From: Heliocidaris tuberculata
Taxonomy: Eukaryota > Echinodermata > Echinoidea > Camarodonta > Echinometridae
Assembly (NCBI GenBank): GCA_025618425.1
Contig: CM046836.1
Location: forward strand, 16,270,135 to 16,334,134
Direction of reading: 5' to 3'
Length of the DNA stretch: 64,000 nucleotides
The translations under genes were made by a program, and so were the position numbers. The notes under the pieces are model-generated. The model saw only the letters and a list, made by a program, of their open reading frames with translations, made no database searches and was not told the origin of the DNA. Below are positions 53,400 through 64,000 of this stretch, one piece after another (position 1 is the first letter of the stretch; the number at the start of each line of letters is the position of its first letter).

Positions 53400-53970
53400 T
53401 TCGGCGTTGTTAAGTCATGCTCAACTTTGAATAAAAGAGCAGACATAAAGCAGCTTTTAATAAAATAATCGAAATACGTGACCATGTCACATATTTACCC
53501 AGTACAATTGGTGTAAACGTTCCTCTTGGCACCAATGGCGGCCCCCTTATGGTTGTAAAGTTAGGGTTAATTTCCGTTTTGCATAATTTCTTATGCTTCA
53601 GTAACCTTACAAATATTTACTCTGACAAACCTGAAACTCCCAAGACACATAACTTCGAATTATTTTTGAAATGGGGGATTATTTTGTCATGATTTTTTTT
53701 TTAAATCAAGGTTGCTAAACCTAATAAATGTATCTTTTGAATGAAGAAATATTTCAATTTATGAATTGTCATATGGTTAATTACGCCATTCTGTAACAAA
53801 ATAATGTTACGGAATTACATCACACTGAATTATGCTCAAATCACTTCAACCATAAATCTATTTGTTAGATCAGCTTAATATATTGAATAAATAAAGAGTA
53901 AAGCAGAGAAGATGAGCTTACTTTCTCAGATTGAATAATATACTTAAATTAGTTATTGATACATTTTGGG
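53400..53970. other. No gene seen
   Basis: AT-rich non-coding DNA up to the hAT-like element. Confidence 0.45.
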
Positions 53971-53980
53971 ATTTGTGTAC

Positions 53981-54304
53981 CACTGCCGTAAATCCCGGGG
54001 GGATGGGGGGATATATCCCCCCCCCCCCACTTTTCGAGGAGGGGGGATGGCCTGTACAATCATCCCCCACACTTTTCACGAAAGAAATGAAAAAAAAATA
54101 TATCAAGAAAATTAGATGTTTGTAGACGTTGATTAGAGGTGTGTGTGTGTATGGGGGTGTGGATGGGTGTTAGATGTGAATGATATGGGAGGGGTATATG
54201 CCTATGCCTATGGGTGCCTTGCGTTTGTCAAACAAGATCACGTTGGCATATTATTTCAACCATCCCCCCCCCCCCCCACTCCTCGATACGGATTTACGCC
54301 ACTG
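53981..54304. mobile_element. hAT-like short element with perfect 8-bp target duplication
   Basis: Left end cactgccgtaaatcc, right end inverted cagtggcgtaaatcc (two mismatches). ttgtgtac on both sides (53973-53980 and 54305-54312). Interior has G/C runs and a (GT)n. Not coding, although a long open frame runs from it into the next element. Confidence 0.77.
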
Positions 54305-54409
54305 TTGTGTACAAAACTAATCGAAAAGAAATTGTGCTTTATTATTTTGTTTACAAATGAAATATGTTTTATTTACATCAATCTACCTTCTTACCACTCG
54401 TCTATACAA

Positions 54410-54960
54410 ATGGATCGTCAGCCACAACAGACTGGAACCAACCCGGAGCATGTGACCTCATCAGGGCGGGCACCTACTGATGCCGTACGGGCTGGTATCT
54501 CCCTGCTGCAGCTGAATGTAGAGGGCCTAACAAAGGCCAAAATCATTGTTATTGAACACTTGTTGCAGACCAACAAAGTCAGTGTTGTCCTGTTGCAAGA
54601 GACCCATATGAGTGACAGCTCTCGCCTTAAGATCCCTGGGTACACCTTAGCAGCCCACACTGAAAGCGACATCCATGGGATTGCCACTTTTGTGCGAAAC
54701 TCGGCAAAGTGGAAAGCAGTAACAGCCTCTGCCCCCTATTCTGACCTGGAATGGACAGCAACTCAGGGGGAAGGTGTGACTGTAATCAACGTCTATAAGC
54801 CACCCCCTACCATCCCATCCTTTGATCAACCCTGCATGTACGCTGGAGATTTCAACTGCCAGAGCACGACATGGGGTTAACGCACGACTACTCCAGATGG
54901 TTCTGCTCTCGAAGACTTGGCCTCAGTCTCTGATGTCCACCTTCTGTATGACTCGAAACC
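54410..54960 (+). pseudogene. LINE endonuclease domain fragment (Jockey/Daphne-like)
   Basis: The open frame encodes ISLLQLNVEGLTKAKI, VVLLQETHMSDSSRLKIPGY, HGIATFVRNSAKW, VTVINVYKPP and CMYAGDFNCQSTTWG: the endonuclease-exonuclease-phosphatase fold with catalytic N, E (QET) and the GDFN motif. A stop follows WG, and the frame can be traced to VHLLYDSKP. The reverse transcriptase part is absent; the fragment ends where the opposite-strand LINE begins. Confidence 0.8.
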
Positions 54961-54963
54961 CTG

Positions 54964-55654
54964 ATTTACTTATATTACTATTAGAAATAAAACAATTATT
55001 GAATATATCAGGCAAAATATTTCTATGATATGAAAACATAAATGTTGCAATTCGAAAAGTGTATAAATCATAAATCTTCAGAATCTTCAACTTTAGGAAT
55101 AATTTATGTGTATGAGCTAAGCATGACGAATTAGTAACAACTCGTAGCGCCCGTTTTTGTAACCGAAAAAGTTGTTGTATTAAGTAATTTGCACAGTTGC
55201 CCCATATAATATTTCAATAGCTAAGGTGTGGTAATATCATAGTATTATATAATTTAACAAGAATGCGCAGAGGTAATTCCCTTTTCAGTCTGTTCAGGAT
55301 TCCAGTAAACTTAGAATCTTATTTGTGATGTTATTTACATGTTCTTTCCAACTCAAATTTTTATCGGTAATTAAACCTAAAATTTTAGTAAACGGCACCT
55401 TTTTAATCTCAGTATCATTAATGTACAATAAATTATGTTGTCTTCGACCTTCTTATTTTGGGGTTTTAAAGTCATTAAAGAAGTCTTACTGACGTTTAGT
55501 TGAAGCATATAAGCTAGAAACCATTGCTTTATTTTATTTATTTCCTTATCTAAAATATCATTTAATTGGATGGGATCCTTCCCAGATAAAAATAAACTTG
55601 TATCTTCGGCGAATAATGTAGCAGGTAAAACATCACTGACATATTGAAGGTCGT

Positions 55655-55694
<40 letters not shown>

Positions 55695-56620
55695 AAATTT
55701 TAAAAAAGCAGAGGCCCAAATTGGACCCTTGAGGTACCCATACTGTAATATCCTCAGACTGTGAATAAATTTTATTAATACAAACATACTGTTTTCGGTT
55801 GCTTAAATAACTAATTATCTATTTTAATACTGTTCCTCATGATATACAATTTTTTTCAAATATTTTACAGAAAACTGATAATATATATATTGGCCTATAA
55901 TTCGTCACTAATGCTTTATTACCACCTTTAAAAACAAGAATTACTTTTGCAATTTTTATTGAGTTTGGAAATACACCCCTTTCAAGGGACAGATTAATAA
56001 TATTACACAAAGGAGTTACTGTTGCATTGATTGAACATTTAACCGCTTTAACACTAATTTCATCGTAACCTGCACTTTTATCAACACCCAATTTGAAAAC
56101 AATATCATAACCCAGTGCCTGTGATACTGGTGTAAAATACATTGACTGACAAACGTTATTCATCAAGTACTTCTTAAAATCTTCTTTTCGTAGTAGCTTC
56201 ATGAATTTGAGACCCAATGGTACTAAAAACGTATGAAAGATATTGACAATTTCATGCTTATTTTCAGTTACCTCTCCTTTATTTTCAGTTTTGTAATCAT
56301 CTGTAAGTTGTTAAAATGTTATTAATTATTTTCCATGTTGCTTTAGCATTGTATTTTACATTATGAAATTCATGGTCATAGAATTCACGCTTCTTCTGAC
56401 GGATAAACTTATGAACAACATTTCTATATCTTTTATAAACACTTTCTCTATAAGAACTAGGATTCTTTAAGAATTTCTTCTACAAAATATATTTACGTTT
56501 ACACATCTTGTTTACTTCATATGAAAGCCAGGTTTAACTGTAACATTCCCTTTTCTTCTCAATTTAATGATTGAAAAACTCTCATCAACTTTAAACCCTT
56601 CTTTCTCAAAAGTAACATTC
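54964..56620 (-). pseudogene. Broken CR1/Jockey-clade LINE, reverse transcriptase region
   Basis: The minus strand encodes, in order: KNPSSYRESVYKRYRNVVHK and FIRQKKREFYDHEFHNVKYN, then DKSAGYDEISVKAVK, SLERGVFPNSIKIAKVILVF, ALVTNYRPIYILSVFCKIFE, YINDLQYVSDVLPATLFAED (FADD altered to FAED), QLNVSKTSLMTLKPQNKK, LLYINDTEIKKVPFTKILGL, and ILPDIFNNCFISNSNISKSG. Stops and frameshifts, and a (TA)n at 55658-55692 between RT motifs, show it is dead. The 3' end is missing. Confidence 0.82.
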
Positions 56621-56624
56621 TGCG

Positions 56625-57600
56625 GGACTGGGCATTCTACTCTTTGTACAGTGGGTTAGGAAGATCCAAGCTGCGAATCTCCTCTTTCAGAATCAGACCT
56701 TAACTAAAAATTCATATCTCGCGACTTTTTTGGTGGTTTGTGGTGCCTTGTCACAAATAGAAAAAGTCATTAGCTGAAATTCATTCATAATTAAAAAAAC
56801 GACGAAGTATATAATAAATTCATAAAACAATGAAAAACATCAAGTAAGATTGAATTGACTGGTTTACATCTGCCTGAATGTCCTTTAGGCTTGTCGGAAG
56901 TTTAACACCAAAAGCTACTCTAAAGAGTCTTTCAAAAATAAGATTATTAACAAAATATGTATCTATGAATAAAATGTGCATAAATTCTAATAATCAATAA
57001 ACTCTATGAGAGCCATTTTTAACACAGATTTTTAGGGTCATCTAGAACCATCATATCATTTGCATAATCTTTGTTAAAAGCTATATTTTAACTAATTGTT
57101 CACAATACATGGATTTCATACATTATTTCACATTAATTTTCAGAAGTCATTCCTTGACGATCATTCCGTAACGCTGGATTATTTGATATTTTGTATAACA
57201 GATTTCCATATAAATGGTGGCATATTAGCGCTAACATTATACAGATTGCCATGGAAATCTTGAAAACTTGATTTCTATTTAAACTTCAAAGAGATTGAGC
57301 AATGATTACTGAGGAGTGAGGATGAAAAGTCATGTCCTTTTTGTGCCATTCCTTAACGATGCTATATGCAATGCGATATTTCATAAATTTGATGAATGGT
57401 TGATAGGAAACTTAATTGTTGTAAAGGTACCTCATATTAGTTTGTATAAGGTACCATTAATTTGTAGATATTTATCAAAATGTTAATAATATGCTTATTC
57501 CAAAATAAAAATGCTCTCTGTGAATGTTATTCTGCAACGCTTGGAATTGCCCTTTTTTCTAGTAAAGTTTGCAAGAGTCTGCGCGTTCATTGTAGTGCTG
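56625..57600. other. No gene seen
   Basis: AT-rich non-coding DNA. Short similarity between gaggatgaaaagtcatgtcc-type stretches, none supportable as a feature. Confidence 0.45.
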
Positions 57601-57614
57601 TAAGCATAGGCTGT

Positions 57615-57700
57615 AAGTGTGTGCGCGCGCGCACGCGCGTGCGTGTGTGTGTGAGTGTGGGTGTGTGTGTGTTCGCGCGTGTTAATTTGGGGTGTGTTGG
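57615..57700. repeat. (GT)n/(GC)n microsatellite
   Basis: gtgtgcgcgcgcgcacgcgc then gtgtgtgtgtgagtgtgg; open frame over it is an artefact. Confidence 0.78.
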
Positions 57701-57884
57701 TTTGTGTGGGGTCGTGAGATTTGTGAGTGTATGCCTGAATGAACGCGATTTGGTTATCGGTCTATCCTGGGATCATCCCTAAGAGGGGGAGACAGAGAAG
57801 AAGCAGGGGCAAAATGTAATATATGAAGATATATTTGAGAAGTTGCAATCCTCCCTGCATAGCTCTGTTGAGACCGCGGGCGTA

Positions 57885-57980
57885 GATGTGCATAATTATC
57901 CATTGTTAGTGGGGGGGGGGGGGGTGATCTATTCATCATCTCCCCCCCCCCCCCCCCCCCCCCCACTAACAATAGAGAGT
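57885..57980. mobile_element. Small hairpin element related to 11007-11849
   Basis: gcataattatccattgttag followed by a G run, gatctattcatca, a C run and cactaacaat, then gttcgtatctacg.cactg. The same arrangement is at 11155-11230 and 11636-11655. Confidence 0.62.
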
Positions 57981-58239
57981 TTGTTCGTATCTACGACACT
58001 GGTTGAGACAGTAAGGAAACTGCTCTTTGAAGTAACAAAGAATAGTGCAATGAACGCATATATGTGCGTGGGAACGGGACTCGAAAAACACATTCCAGTT
58101 TCTGGTTAGCTAATTCCTTTCAACATTGAAATGTTGGATTGTACAATGTTCGTGTGTGACCTCGAAATTCACGGTAGGTCAGGTATAATCAATGCGTGTT
58201 TCTAAAAACAGAGTGTTGACTCGTGATCATGGTATGATA

Positions 58240-58420
58240 TTAAAGGTCATGGAAAGTTTTGGTATGCCCTAAAGAGCTTTTCGTCAGATTTCTTTGCTTT
58301 TAGAGGATAAATAGCAATATACATGTACTAGCAATATGCACACTAACATGCTGTGAAGTCCTTTTCCTCTTAAGTGCAATAATAAACAAAGGAGAGGTAA
58401 AAAAAAAAAATAGATAGTCT
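58240..58420 (+). repeat. Dispersed repeat shared with 8370-8447
   Basis: Starts TTAA, aggtcatggaaagttttggt and atgccctaaag, then gtcagatttctttg and ggataaatagc. See the entry at 8370. Confidence 0.5.
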
Positions 58421-58429
58421 ACCCGGCCT

Positions 58430-59010
58430 TGGACGTAAATTCTAACAACGGCAACGAGCGCTAAACACGACATGTAAAACCGGGGTCCACTCGCTATTCA
58501 TAAGACCGCTATTCATAGAAAACCGCTATTCATTTAGTCACGCCAAAATTTAGAAATTGAAAAGTCGATATTCGGGTAAAAGGCATCAGCCCTCTCCTTG
58601 CGAAAATGGGCCTGTATGATCAAGATCTCTACATCTGTAATTTTCTTATATTATTTGTGGGGGGGGGGGGGGATTAGGGGGCAGCATTTTTGTCGGCAAA
58701 TTTAGGTGTCACACCCCCCCTCCCATTCAAAATGTTCTAGCGACGCCCCTGCTCGTACTGTGCATGTACAGTTTTATGTTGGATACATTATAAATGAGCC
58801 AGGTTTACACTACATGAGATTACATTTAAGTGGCAAACCATTACAAAAACTACATTAAGAAGCTCTTTATCGTTCACAGGTTGCTGTAAAAGTTAGCCAT
58901 ACTCTCACTGGCCATGTGTATTACCATATAGCAAAAAATGATGCCTGTGTGACGAATAGACCTGCCTATATAATATATATATTTTTTGCGTAACTATTGA
59001 ATATGTATAT
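58430..59010. other. No gene; mobile-element end at 58650-58752
   Basis: A G run followed by cacaccccccctcccattc and tagcgacgcccctg; the minus strand caggggcgtcgctagaacat looks like a hAT-type end. The rest is unremarkable. Confidence 0.4.
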
Positions 59011-59015
59011 TAATG

Positions 59016-59470
59016 CATATTAGACCAAGTGAACATTAGACAAAACGGTTATTAGACGAACTGAGAATTGGACCAAACGATGATTAGACAAAATGGTAAT
59101 AAGACGAAGTGATGATAAGACGATATTGGTGTTAGACCAACTGGGCTTAGACAAAATGGCTATTAGGCGAAATGATGGTTAGACCATTTGGTTATTAGAC
59201 CAACTGGTTTTAGCCGAAATAGAAATTGGACCAAGTGAACATTAGACGAACTGATTATTAGACCAAGTGGTGTTTAGACCAAATGGGTATTAGACCAAAT
59301 GAGTTTTAGACGAATTGGCTATAGACGAAGTGGTGATTAGACGAAGTGATTAAACTGATTATTAGACCAAATGGTTATTAGACGAAATGTTGATTAGACG
59401 AATTGGTGATGGACGAATTGTTTAATAGTCCCGAATGATGTTAGACCATTTGGTATTTGACCAAGTGGCA
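59016..59470. repeat. Degenerate ~16-18-bp minisatellite (ATTAGACCAAATGGTT)
   Basis: About 27 units of ttattagaccaaatgg / gattagacgaaatgat type. A second array of the same unit in the same orientation is at 62520-63010. Confidence 0.88.
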
Positions 59471-59534
59471 ATTTACCATAATAACTTATCTTAGGTGCAT
59501 CATGCAAGCAATGAGTGTTTACATAATTTGCGGT

Positions 59535-59785
59535 CGACATGTTATGACATTTGTGGTAAAAATGGAAATTTTTACATTTGTAGGCGAAGTGTTTTTACAT
59601 TTGTGGTTAAACAGATTTTTACTTTTATGGGCGATTTTTTTTTTGTTGTTTTGTTGCATTTGTGGTTATTTTTACACTTGTGGTTGACATGTTATGACAT
59701 TTGTGGTTATTTTGACATTTGTGGGTGCAATGTTTTTACATTTGTGGTTATTCTTACATTTGTGGTTGATTTTTACATTTGTGAG
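59535..59785. repeat. Degenerate minisatellite (TTTACATTTGTGGTTA)
   Basis: About 14 units of tttacatttgtggttatt and variants. It begins ~65 bp after the previous array; a different unit sequence. The open frames here (Cys/Phe-rich) are artefacts. Confidence 0.85.
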
Positions 59786-59789
59786 CTCT

Positions 59790-61320
59790 ACGGGGGGGGG
59801 GGGGGGCTGTTTTTTATACAGGCCACCCGTAAAAAAAGAGTAGGCCTACATCTACATAAACATCTACAACATCACATTGTTGATTCTTGCCCGCAGTTAG
59901 AGAGCGACTTTTCACTAGCGTTAGGGAATTGATTTTATATCATTCCTTTATTTCTTCACTTTTTCTCCCTTCTTCTTCTTTTACTTTTTCTTTTTTCATC
60001 TTCTTTTTTATTTTCCTGTTTGAGTTTTATATGAGATCTTAGCATTTTTGTTAGCATGTTTATCGAGGCCTTTGCCTATGAGGGGGATCAGAAATCAACA
60101 ACTCCGACTCCCTCCCCCTCACCCAACAGCCATAAAAGACGAATACAAACGGGAGCAATATATATTAATTCTGCAATTCCTTTCCATCTAACAGAAAATT
60201 ATATAAAATATAGGTAATAAACCTAGTACAAGGCCTGTTCTTAGAATTATTATTTCACACAATTACGACTTCTATTATAATGTCTAAGAAAATTGTAGCC
60301 GAAAAACCTGTTGCAATATCATGACGTGTGGAACAATATTTACAAAATTGGCCTCATTATTACTCATAATCACTTATGTTACATTTGACCCTTTAAAATC
60401 AGAATATGGGCACCGGACACATAATTACCCACAATGTATCACAGTATTTTGATATAAAAATAGCCATTTACTGAGCTTCGATTACCCCGAGAAAAGCATT
60501 CAAAGCAGTCTTTTTTACTCTAGTGAGTAGCTGGTCCTTGGGCCCTTCTGGAACAAATACCGGGTCCCTGTGGTCTTTGATGGGTCTTATAACCATTAAC
60601 ATTATTACATTTTACTGTTTATAGTGGGTTTTCGACACCAAACGAACGTTTCTAGCCCTGAGGTTGACTCTGAAATGCATAAAAACAATGGGGAGCACTA
60701 ACACTAAACATAAAATGTGGGCCCTTTGGGCACTTCTTATCAAAAATCAGTCAATGCCATCGTTTTCAGCATTGAATTTTACATAGGACTTCATGTTGAA
60801 AAAAAAAAAGTGAACACTATTTCCCATGAAAGGCCGTCTGTGTACCTAATAGTTGGGTGGGTTAGGGTCAGAATTTTCGATTATTGTGACACGCCGGACA
60901 AAAGAACCATTTTTGGTGTGAAGCTTCCTTAGGGTTTAAAAAATGATTTTAGCCGTGGAGCTCTCTCGAAATATGGCGATAACAAACGCTGACCTTGTAC
61001 GGAGCTATCGCGTGTGTCTCATACACTGAGTATTGATGACTGCATGCAACGTTCCATTGGACACTTTTGAGCTTGCGACACAAGTAAAATCCAGCCTGTT
61101 AATAACTGAAAATTTCTTGAAAATTAATACAGCTCAGTTTTTGGAACGTTGTCGCCTTGCGGACAACCCTACTCTATTCATGCGTAATCATTATAGCTTT
61201 AAGAGAAATGGAATGTATCATGATTAAAATATAAGCAATATGGGCCCAGCCTATCCCTGAAATATGAAATCAAACAGGGAATCCATAATGGCCGACGTTT
61301 ATGCTGAAATTGTAATTGTT
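59790..61320. other. No gene seen
   Basis: Non-coding DNA. G run at 59791-59805; pyrimidine-rich stretch 59940-60020. Short open frames lack any domain signal. Confidence 0.45.
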
Positions 61321-61322
61321 CT

Positions 61323-61385
61323 GGCAGGGGCGGCGGAGCATATTTCAAAGTGGGGGGGGGGGGGTGAGGGGGCTGCAGCACCTTC
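61323..61385. mobile_element. Mobile-element end fragment
   Basis: caggggcggcggagcatatt followed by a G run, resembling the G-rich hAT-like ends at 28039 and 53981. Confidence 0.35.
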
Positions 61386-61604
61386 ACTTTTTGAGTAGAC
61401 ACGTTTCATATAATTTTGTTTGATGATTATGTACAGTATATATCTTTTAGAAGAGATCACATTTTAAAGATAATACATTGTAATAATGTTTGGCCGCTCG
61501 CTTCGTTCTCTCGCAAAATGTTGAAAAGGGTAGTTGGTACCCGGACAAGAGGCGTCAGTCCCCACTTCCGAAAACATTCCATTTCCCTTCATTGTGGTAT
61601 GTGT

Positions 61605-61792
61605 GTAATGATGATGATAATGATAATGAATAGAAACAGAATGGCAAAATGAGAGAGATGATGATGATGATGGAAGAATGAATATAGTGAATAATATAAG
61701 GAAAGGCGGAAGTAAAGTTAATCGATGAATAACAATACAATAGGGAGGATTGAAAGTTAAGGGATAGAAGGATAAAGACATAGGTCTAACGT

Positions 61793-61833
<41 letters not shown>

Positions 61834-62290
61834 TGGTAGAAGGATAAAGAAAACCATGGTGAAAGATGGAAAACAAGATTATAAAACAGGGGCAAAAAAA
61901 AAAAGAAAAAAGAAAAAAGAAGAACATAACACAATTAGAGATGAAAAGCACAACAAAAAAAAAAGATAAAAAGAGAGAATAATGCAAAATAGGCAAAGTG
62001 ACAGAAAGATAATCCAAGGAATGAAGAGCGAAAAAACATAGAGAAAGAGAAAGATGATCAGAAGAAATAATATAAAGATTATCATATGGAAAGATGGAGG
62101 GGGTGATAGAAGGAATTAAAGAATAACACAACTAAAGGAAAGATGGAAAAATGAAAGGATGAAAGCAACGAATAACATAACAAAAGAAAGAGAAATGATA
62201 GAAGGATAAAGATATATAAGAGAAGATAGCGAAAGAAATGAAAGGATAAAAAACAAAATAACAAAAAGCAAAGTGCAATAAGAAAATAAT
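61605..62290. repeat. Purine-rich tract with (GAT)n and (GA)n
   Basis: tgatgatgataatgat, then gagagagagagagagagaga at 61799-61825, then A/G-rich sequence. Minus-strand open frames are Ser/Leu/Phe low-complexity artefacts. Confidence 0.75.
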
Positions 62291-62519
62291 TGAAAATTCA
62301 CTAAATATTAATTGATTAATTAATAAATCAATTTATTCACTTGATAATTAATTCATTTCATGCTCCCATCAGGTCACCCTTTTCCTCTTTTTTACCCCCC
62401 CCCCAAAAAAAGAAATAAACTTAACATATACAATTACTGCAAAAAAAAAAAATCGAAAATTTCGGCCAGTGCGCCGAACCGAGACCTGACTGTTTAGTCA
62501 AAGCCATCTAGAGCAGTAT

Positions 62520-63010
62520 TGTAAGGGAAAACAAGAAATTAGCCCAGTTGGTCATTAGACGAAACGATGATTAGACCAAATGGTAATTAGATCAGACGGC
62601 TATTAGACCGAATGACAATTGGACAAAATGGTTATTAGACCTAATGGGTGTTGACGAAATGATGATAGACCAACCGAGGGTAGACTTACTGACAAATGGA
62701 CCAAATGATATGTAGACCAAATGGGTATTGGACCAGTTGGGTTTAGACCATATAAGACGAAATGGCAATTAGACAAATTGATAATGGACCAAATGGTTAT
62801 TAGGCCAAATGGTTTTAGACCAAATGGCTATTAGACAAATTGACTATAGACCAGATGGTAATTAGACGAAATGATTATTAGACCAAATGTTAATTGGACG
62901 AAATGATGATTAGACCAATTGGCTATTAGACCAAGTGGCATTAAACCTACATAACTATGACAGGCTAACCTACTTGTAGTATTAGACGAAATGCATATTA
63001 GACCAAGTGA
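62520..63010. repeat. Second array of the ATTAGACCAAATGG minisatellite
   Basis: About 27 units, for example gattagaccaaatggtaatt and attagacgaaatgattatta. Same orientation as 59016-59470. Confidence 0.88.
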
Positions 63011-63114
63011 CCGAGCGAGCGTAGCGAGAGAGTTAAGCGGGAGATTTTCAGAAAATGTTGCTCTTATTTGGTGTAAATTATGAGCACATTCGAGCGAGTG
63101 GAATGAGATATCCT

Positions 63115-63165
63115 TTGCTGGGGGGGGGGGGGGGTGGGGGGGGGGCATTGTGCCCCCCTTGCCTC
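63115..63165. repeat. G-rich tract
   Basis: G runs and gcattgtgccccccttgcc; probably a mobile-element end. Confidence 0.5.
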
Positions 63166-63519
63166 CAGCTCCACTGCCTTACATTGTAGTTATAGTAATA
63201 TGGGTACCTGTTACTACATAAAGCCGCACCGACTCTTCTTTGAAGCTAGATATGGTCTTGATGGCTCTCTTTGTAAAAAAAAAAGAAGAAAAAAAAAAAA
63301 AGAGAGTTCACAGATTGGATAAAAAGGGGCACTTATGATAGTTATTTTTCTGTTCCTATTTTGTTGTCTAGTGTTATATTTTTAGTTTTAGATCTTTCTC
63401 TATTTGCTACATTTTCGCATTGGGAACTATGCTTGTAAAAAGGGCTTTATTTATGTAGTTCCCCATTTCATTTTCTAATTTCATGAATTTTGTATTTGTT
63501 TCGAATGTACTTTTTAATT

Positions 63520-64000
63520 GGGGCCACTTATCAGAATCAAAGAAAGGGAACTTTTCACAAGAAAGGAGGGGGCACTTATCAGAAGTAAAGAAGGGGCACT
63601 TATAAGAAGGGGAAAATGGGCACTTATTAGAAGGGAAAAGGGACATCTTTCACATGAAATAATCAACTTATAAAAGGAGAAAAGGGCATATATGAGAGAG
63701 AAAAGGGGGCAATCTTTAGATTCGAAAAAGGTCACTTATCAGAACGAGAAAGGGATACTTATTAGAGAGATTAGATGGCAATTATCAGATTTGAAAAGGG
63801 ACACTTTTCAGAAGGAGAAAAGGGCACTTATTAGAGAGGTAAGGTGGCAATTATCTGATTTGACGAGGGGCACTTTTCAGATGGAGAAAAAGGGGCACAT
63901 ATCAGAAGGGGAAAGGGCACTTATTAGAAAGGAAAAGGGCACTTTTAGTAGTAACAAAGGGCACTTAACAGAGAGAAAGGGGGCATTTTTCAGAAATAAA
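63520..64000. repeat. Degenerate ~21-bp minisatellite (AAAGGGCACTTATCAGAAGG)
   Basis: About 20 units of aaagggcacttatcagaagg and variants, running off the right edge. The Ser/Pro/Cys-rich minus-strand open frames here are repeat artefacts. Confidence 0.88.

Noticed and set aside
54143..54409. N-terminal extension of the endonuclease open frame
   Set aside because: It runs through the hAT-like element ending at 54304 and is low-complexity. The endonuclease similarity begins near 54480.
59495..59932. 145-codon plus-strand open frame rich in Cys, Phe and Thr
   Set aside because: Produced by the TTTACATTTGTGG minisatellite; repeats in the protein follow the DNA unit.
61464..62301. Several overlapping Ser/Leu/Phe-rich minus-strand open frames
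   Set aside because: Antisense of a purine-rich tract; no domain, no codon structure.
59016..63010. Possible CRISPR-like direct repeats
   Set aside because: Units are degenerate, tandem without spacers, and the genome is clearly eukaryotic.
63407..63735. Cys/Pro/Ser repeat open frames at the right end
   Set aside because: Translation of the 21-bp minisatellite on the minus strand.

Overview
The window reads as metazoan genomic DNA: introns with clean GT/AG boundaries, EGF, SEA and hyalin-repeat (HYR) domains, and a dense load of non-LTR retrotransposon fragments, tRNA-derived SINEs, palindromic DNA elements and minisatellites. Arrays of phase-1 EGF exons, a hyalin-type repeat and a foldback element built from ~15-bp tandem repeats (reminiscent of sea urchin TU elements) point to an echinoderm, most likely a sea urchin. 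That assignment is an inference.

Positions 283-38820 (minus strand) hold most of one large gene. I could read 34 coding exons whose splice phases join in one open frame with no stop, about 4.40 kb of coding sequence (~1,467 residues). In order they encode a cytoplasmic tail, one transmembrane segment, a Ser/Thr-rich linker, a SEA domain, 21 EGF domains, an HYR domain, two more EGF domains, a second SEA domain, and a trypsin-like (S1) protease domain with its activation site, catalytic His and catalytic Asp. The exon(s) carrying the start codon lie upstream (right) of 38820, and the exon(s) with the catalytic Ser lie left of position 1. This is a type II transmembrane serine protease with a very long EGF/HYR stalk. 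I know of no described family with this domain order.

Within the gene, 16359-20400 is a recent tandem duplication of a ~1.01-kb unit carrying two EGF exons (types A and B). Four near-identical copies are present, with diverged relatives on both sides. One type A exon next to the array (15775-15815) was cut off by a mobile-element insertion.

Introns are full of identifiable elements: TTAA-flanked, TA-flanked, and 8-bp-duplication (hAT-like) short elements, long-inverted-repeat elements, and a 5'-truncated LINE at 29860-31505. A ~3.5-kb foldback-like structure (38945-42424) with inverted 15-bp minisatellite arms sits directly upstream of the transmembrane exon.

From about 42.4 kb to the right end I find no host gene. 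This part holds long-inverted-repeat elements (45713-46650, 51650-52220), a hAT-like short element with a perfect 8-bp duplication (53981-54304), two broken LINEs abutting at about 54960, SINE copies, simple repeats, and several degenerate 16-21-bp minisatellites (59016-59470, 59535-59785, 62520-63010, 63520-64000).
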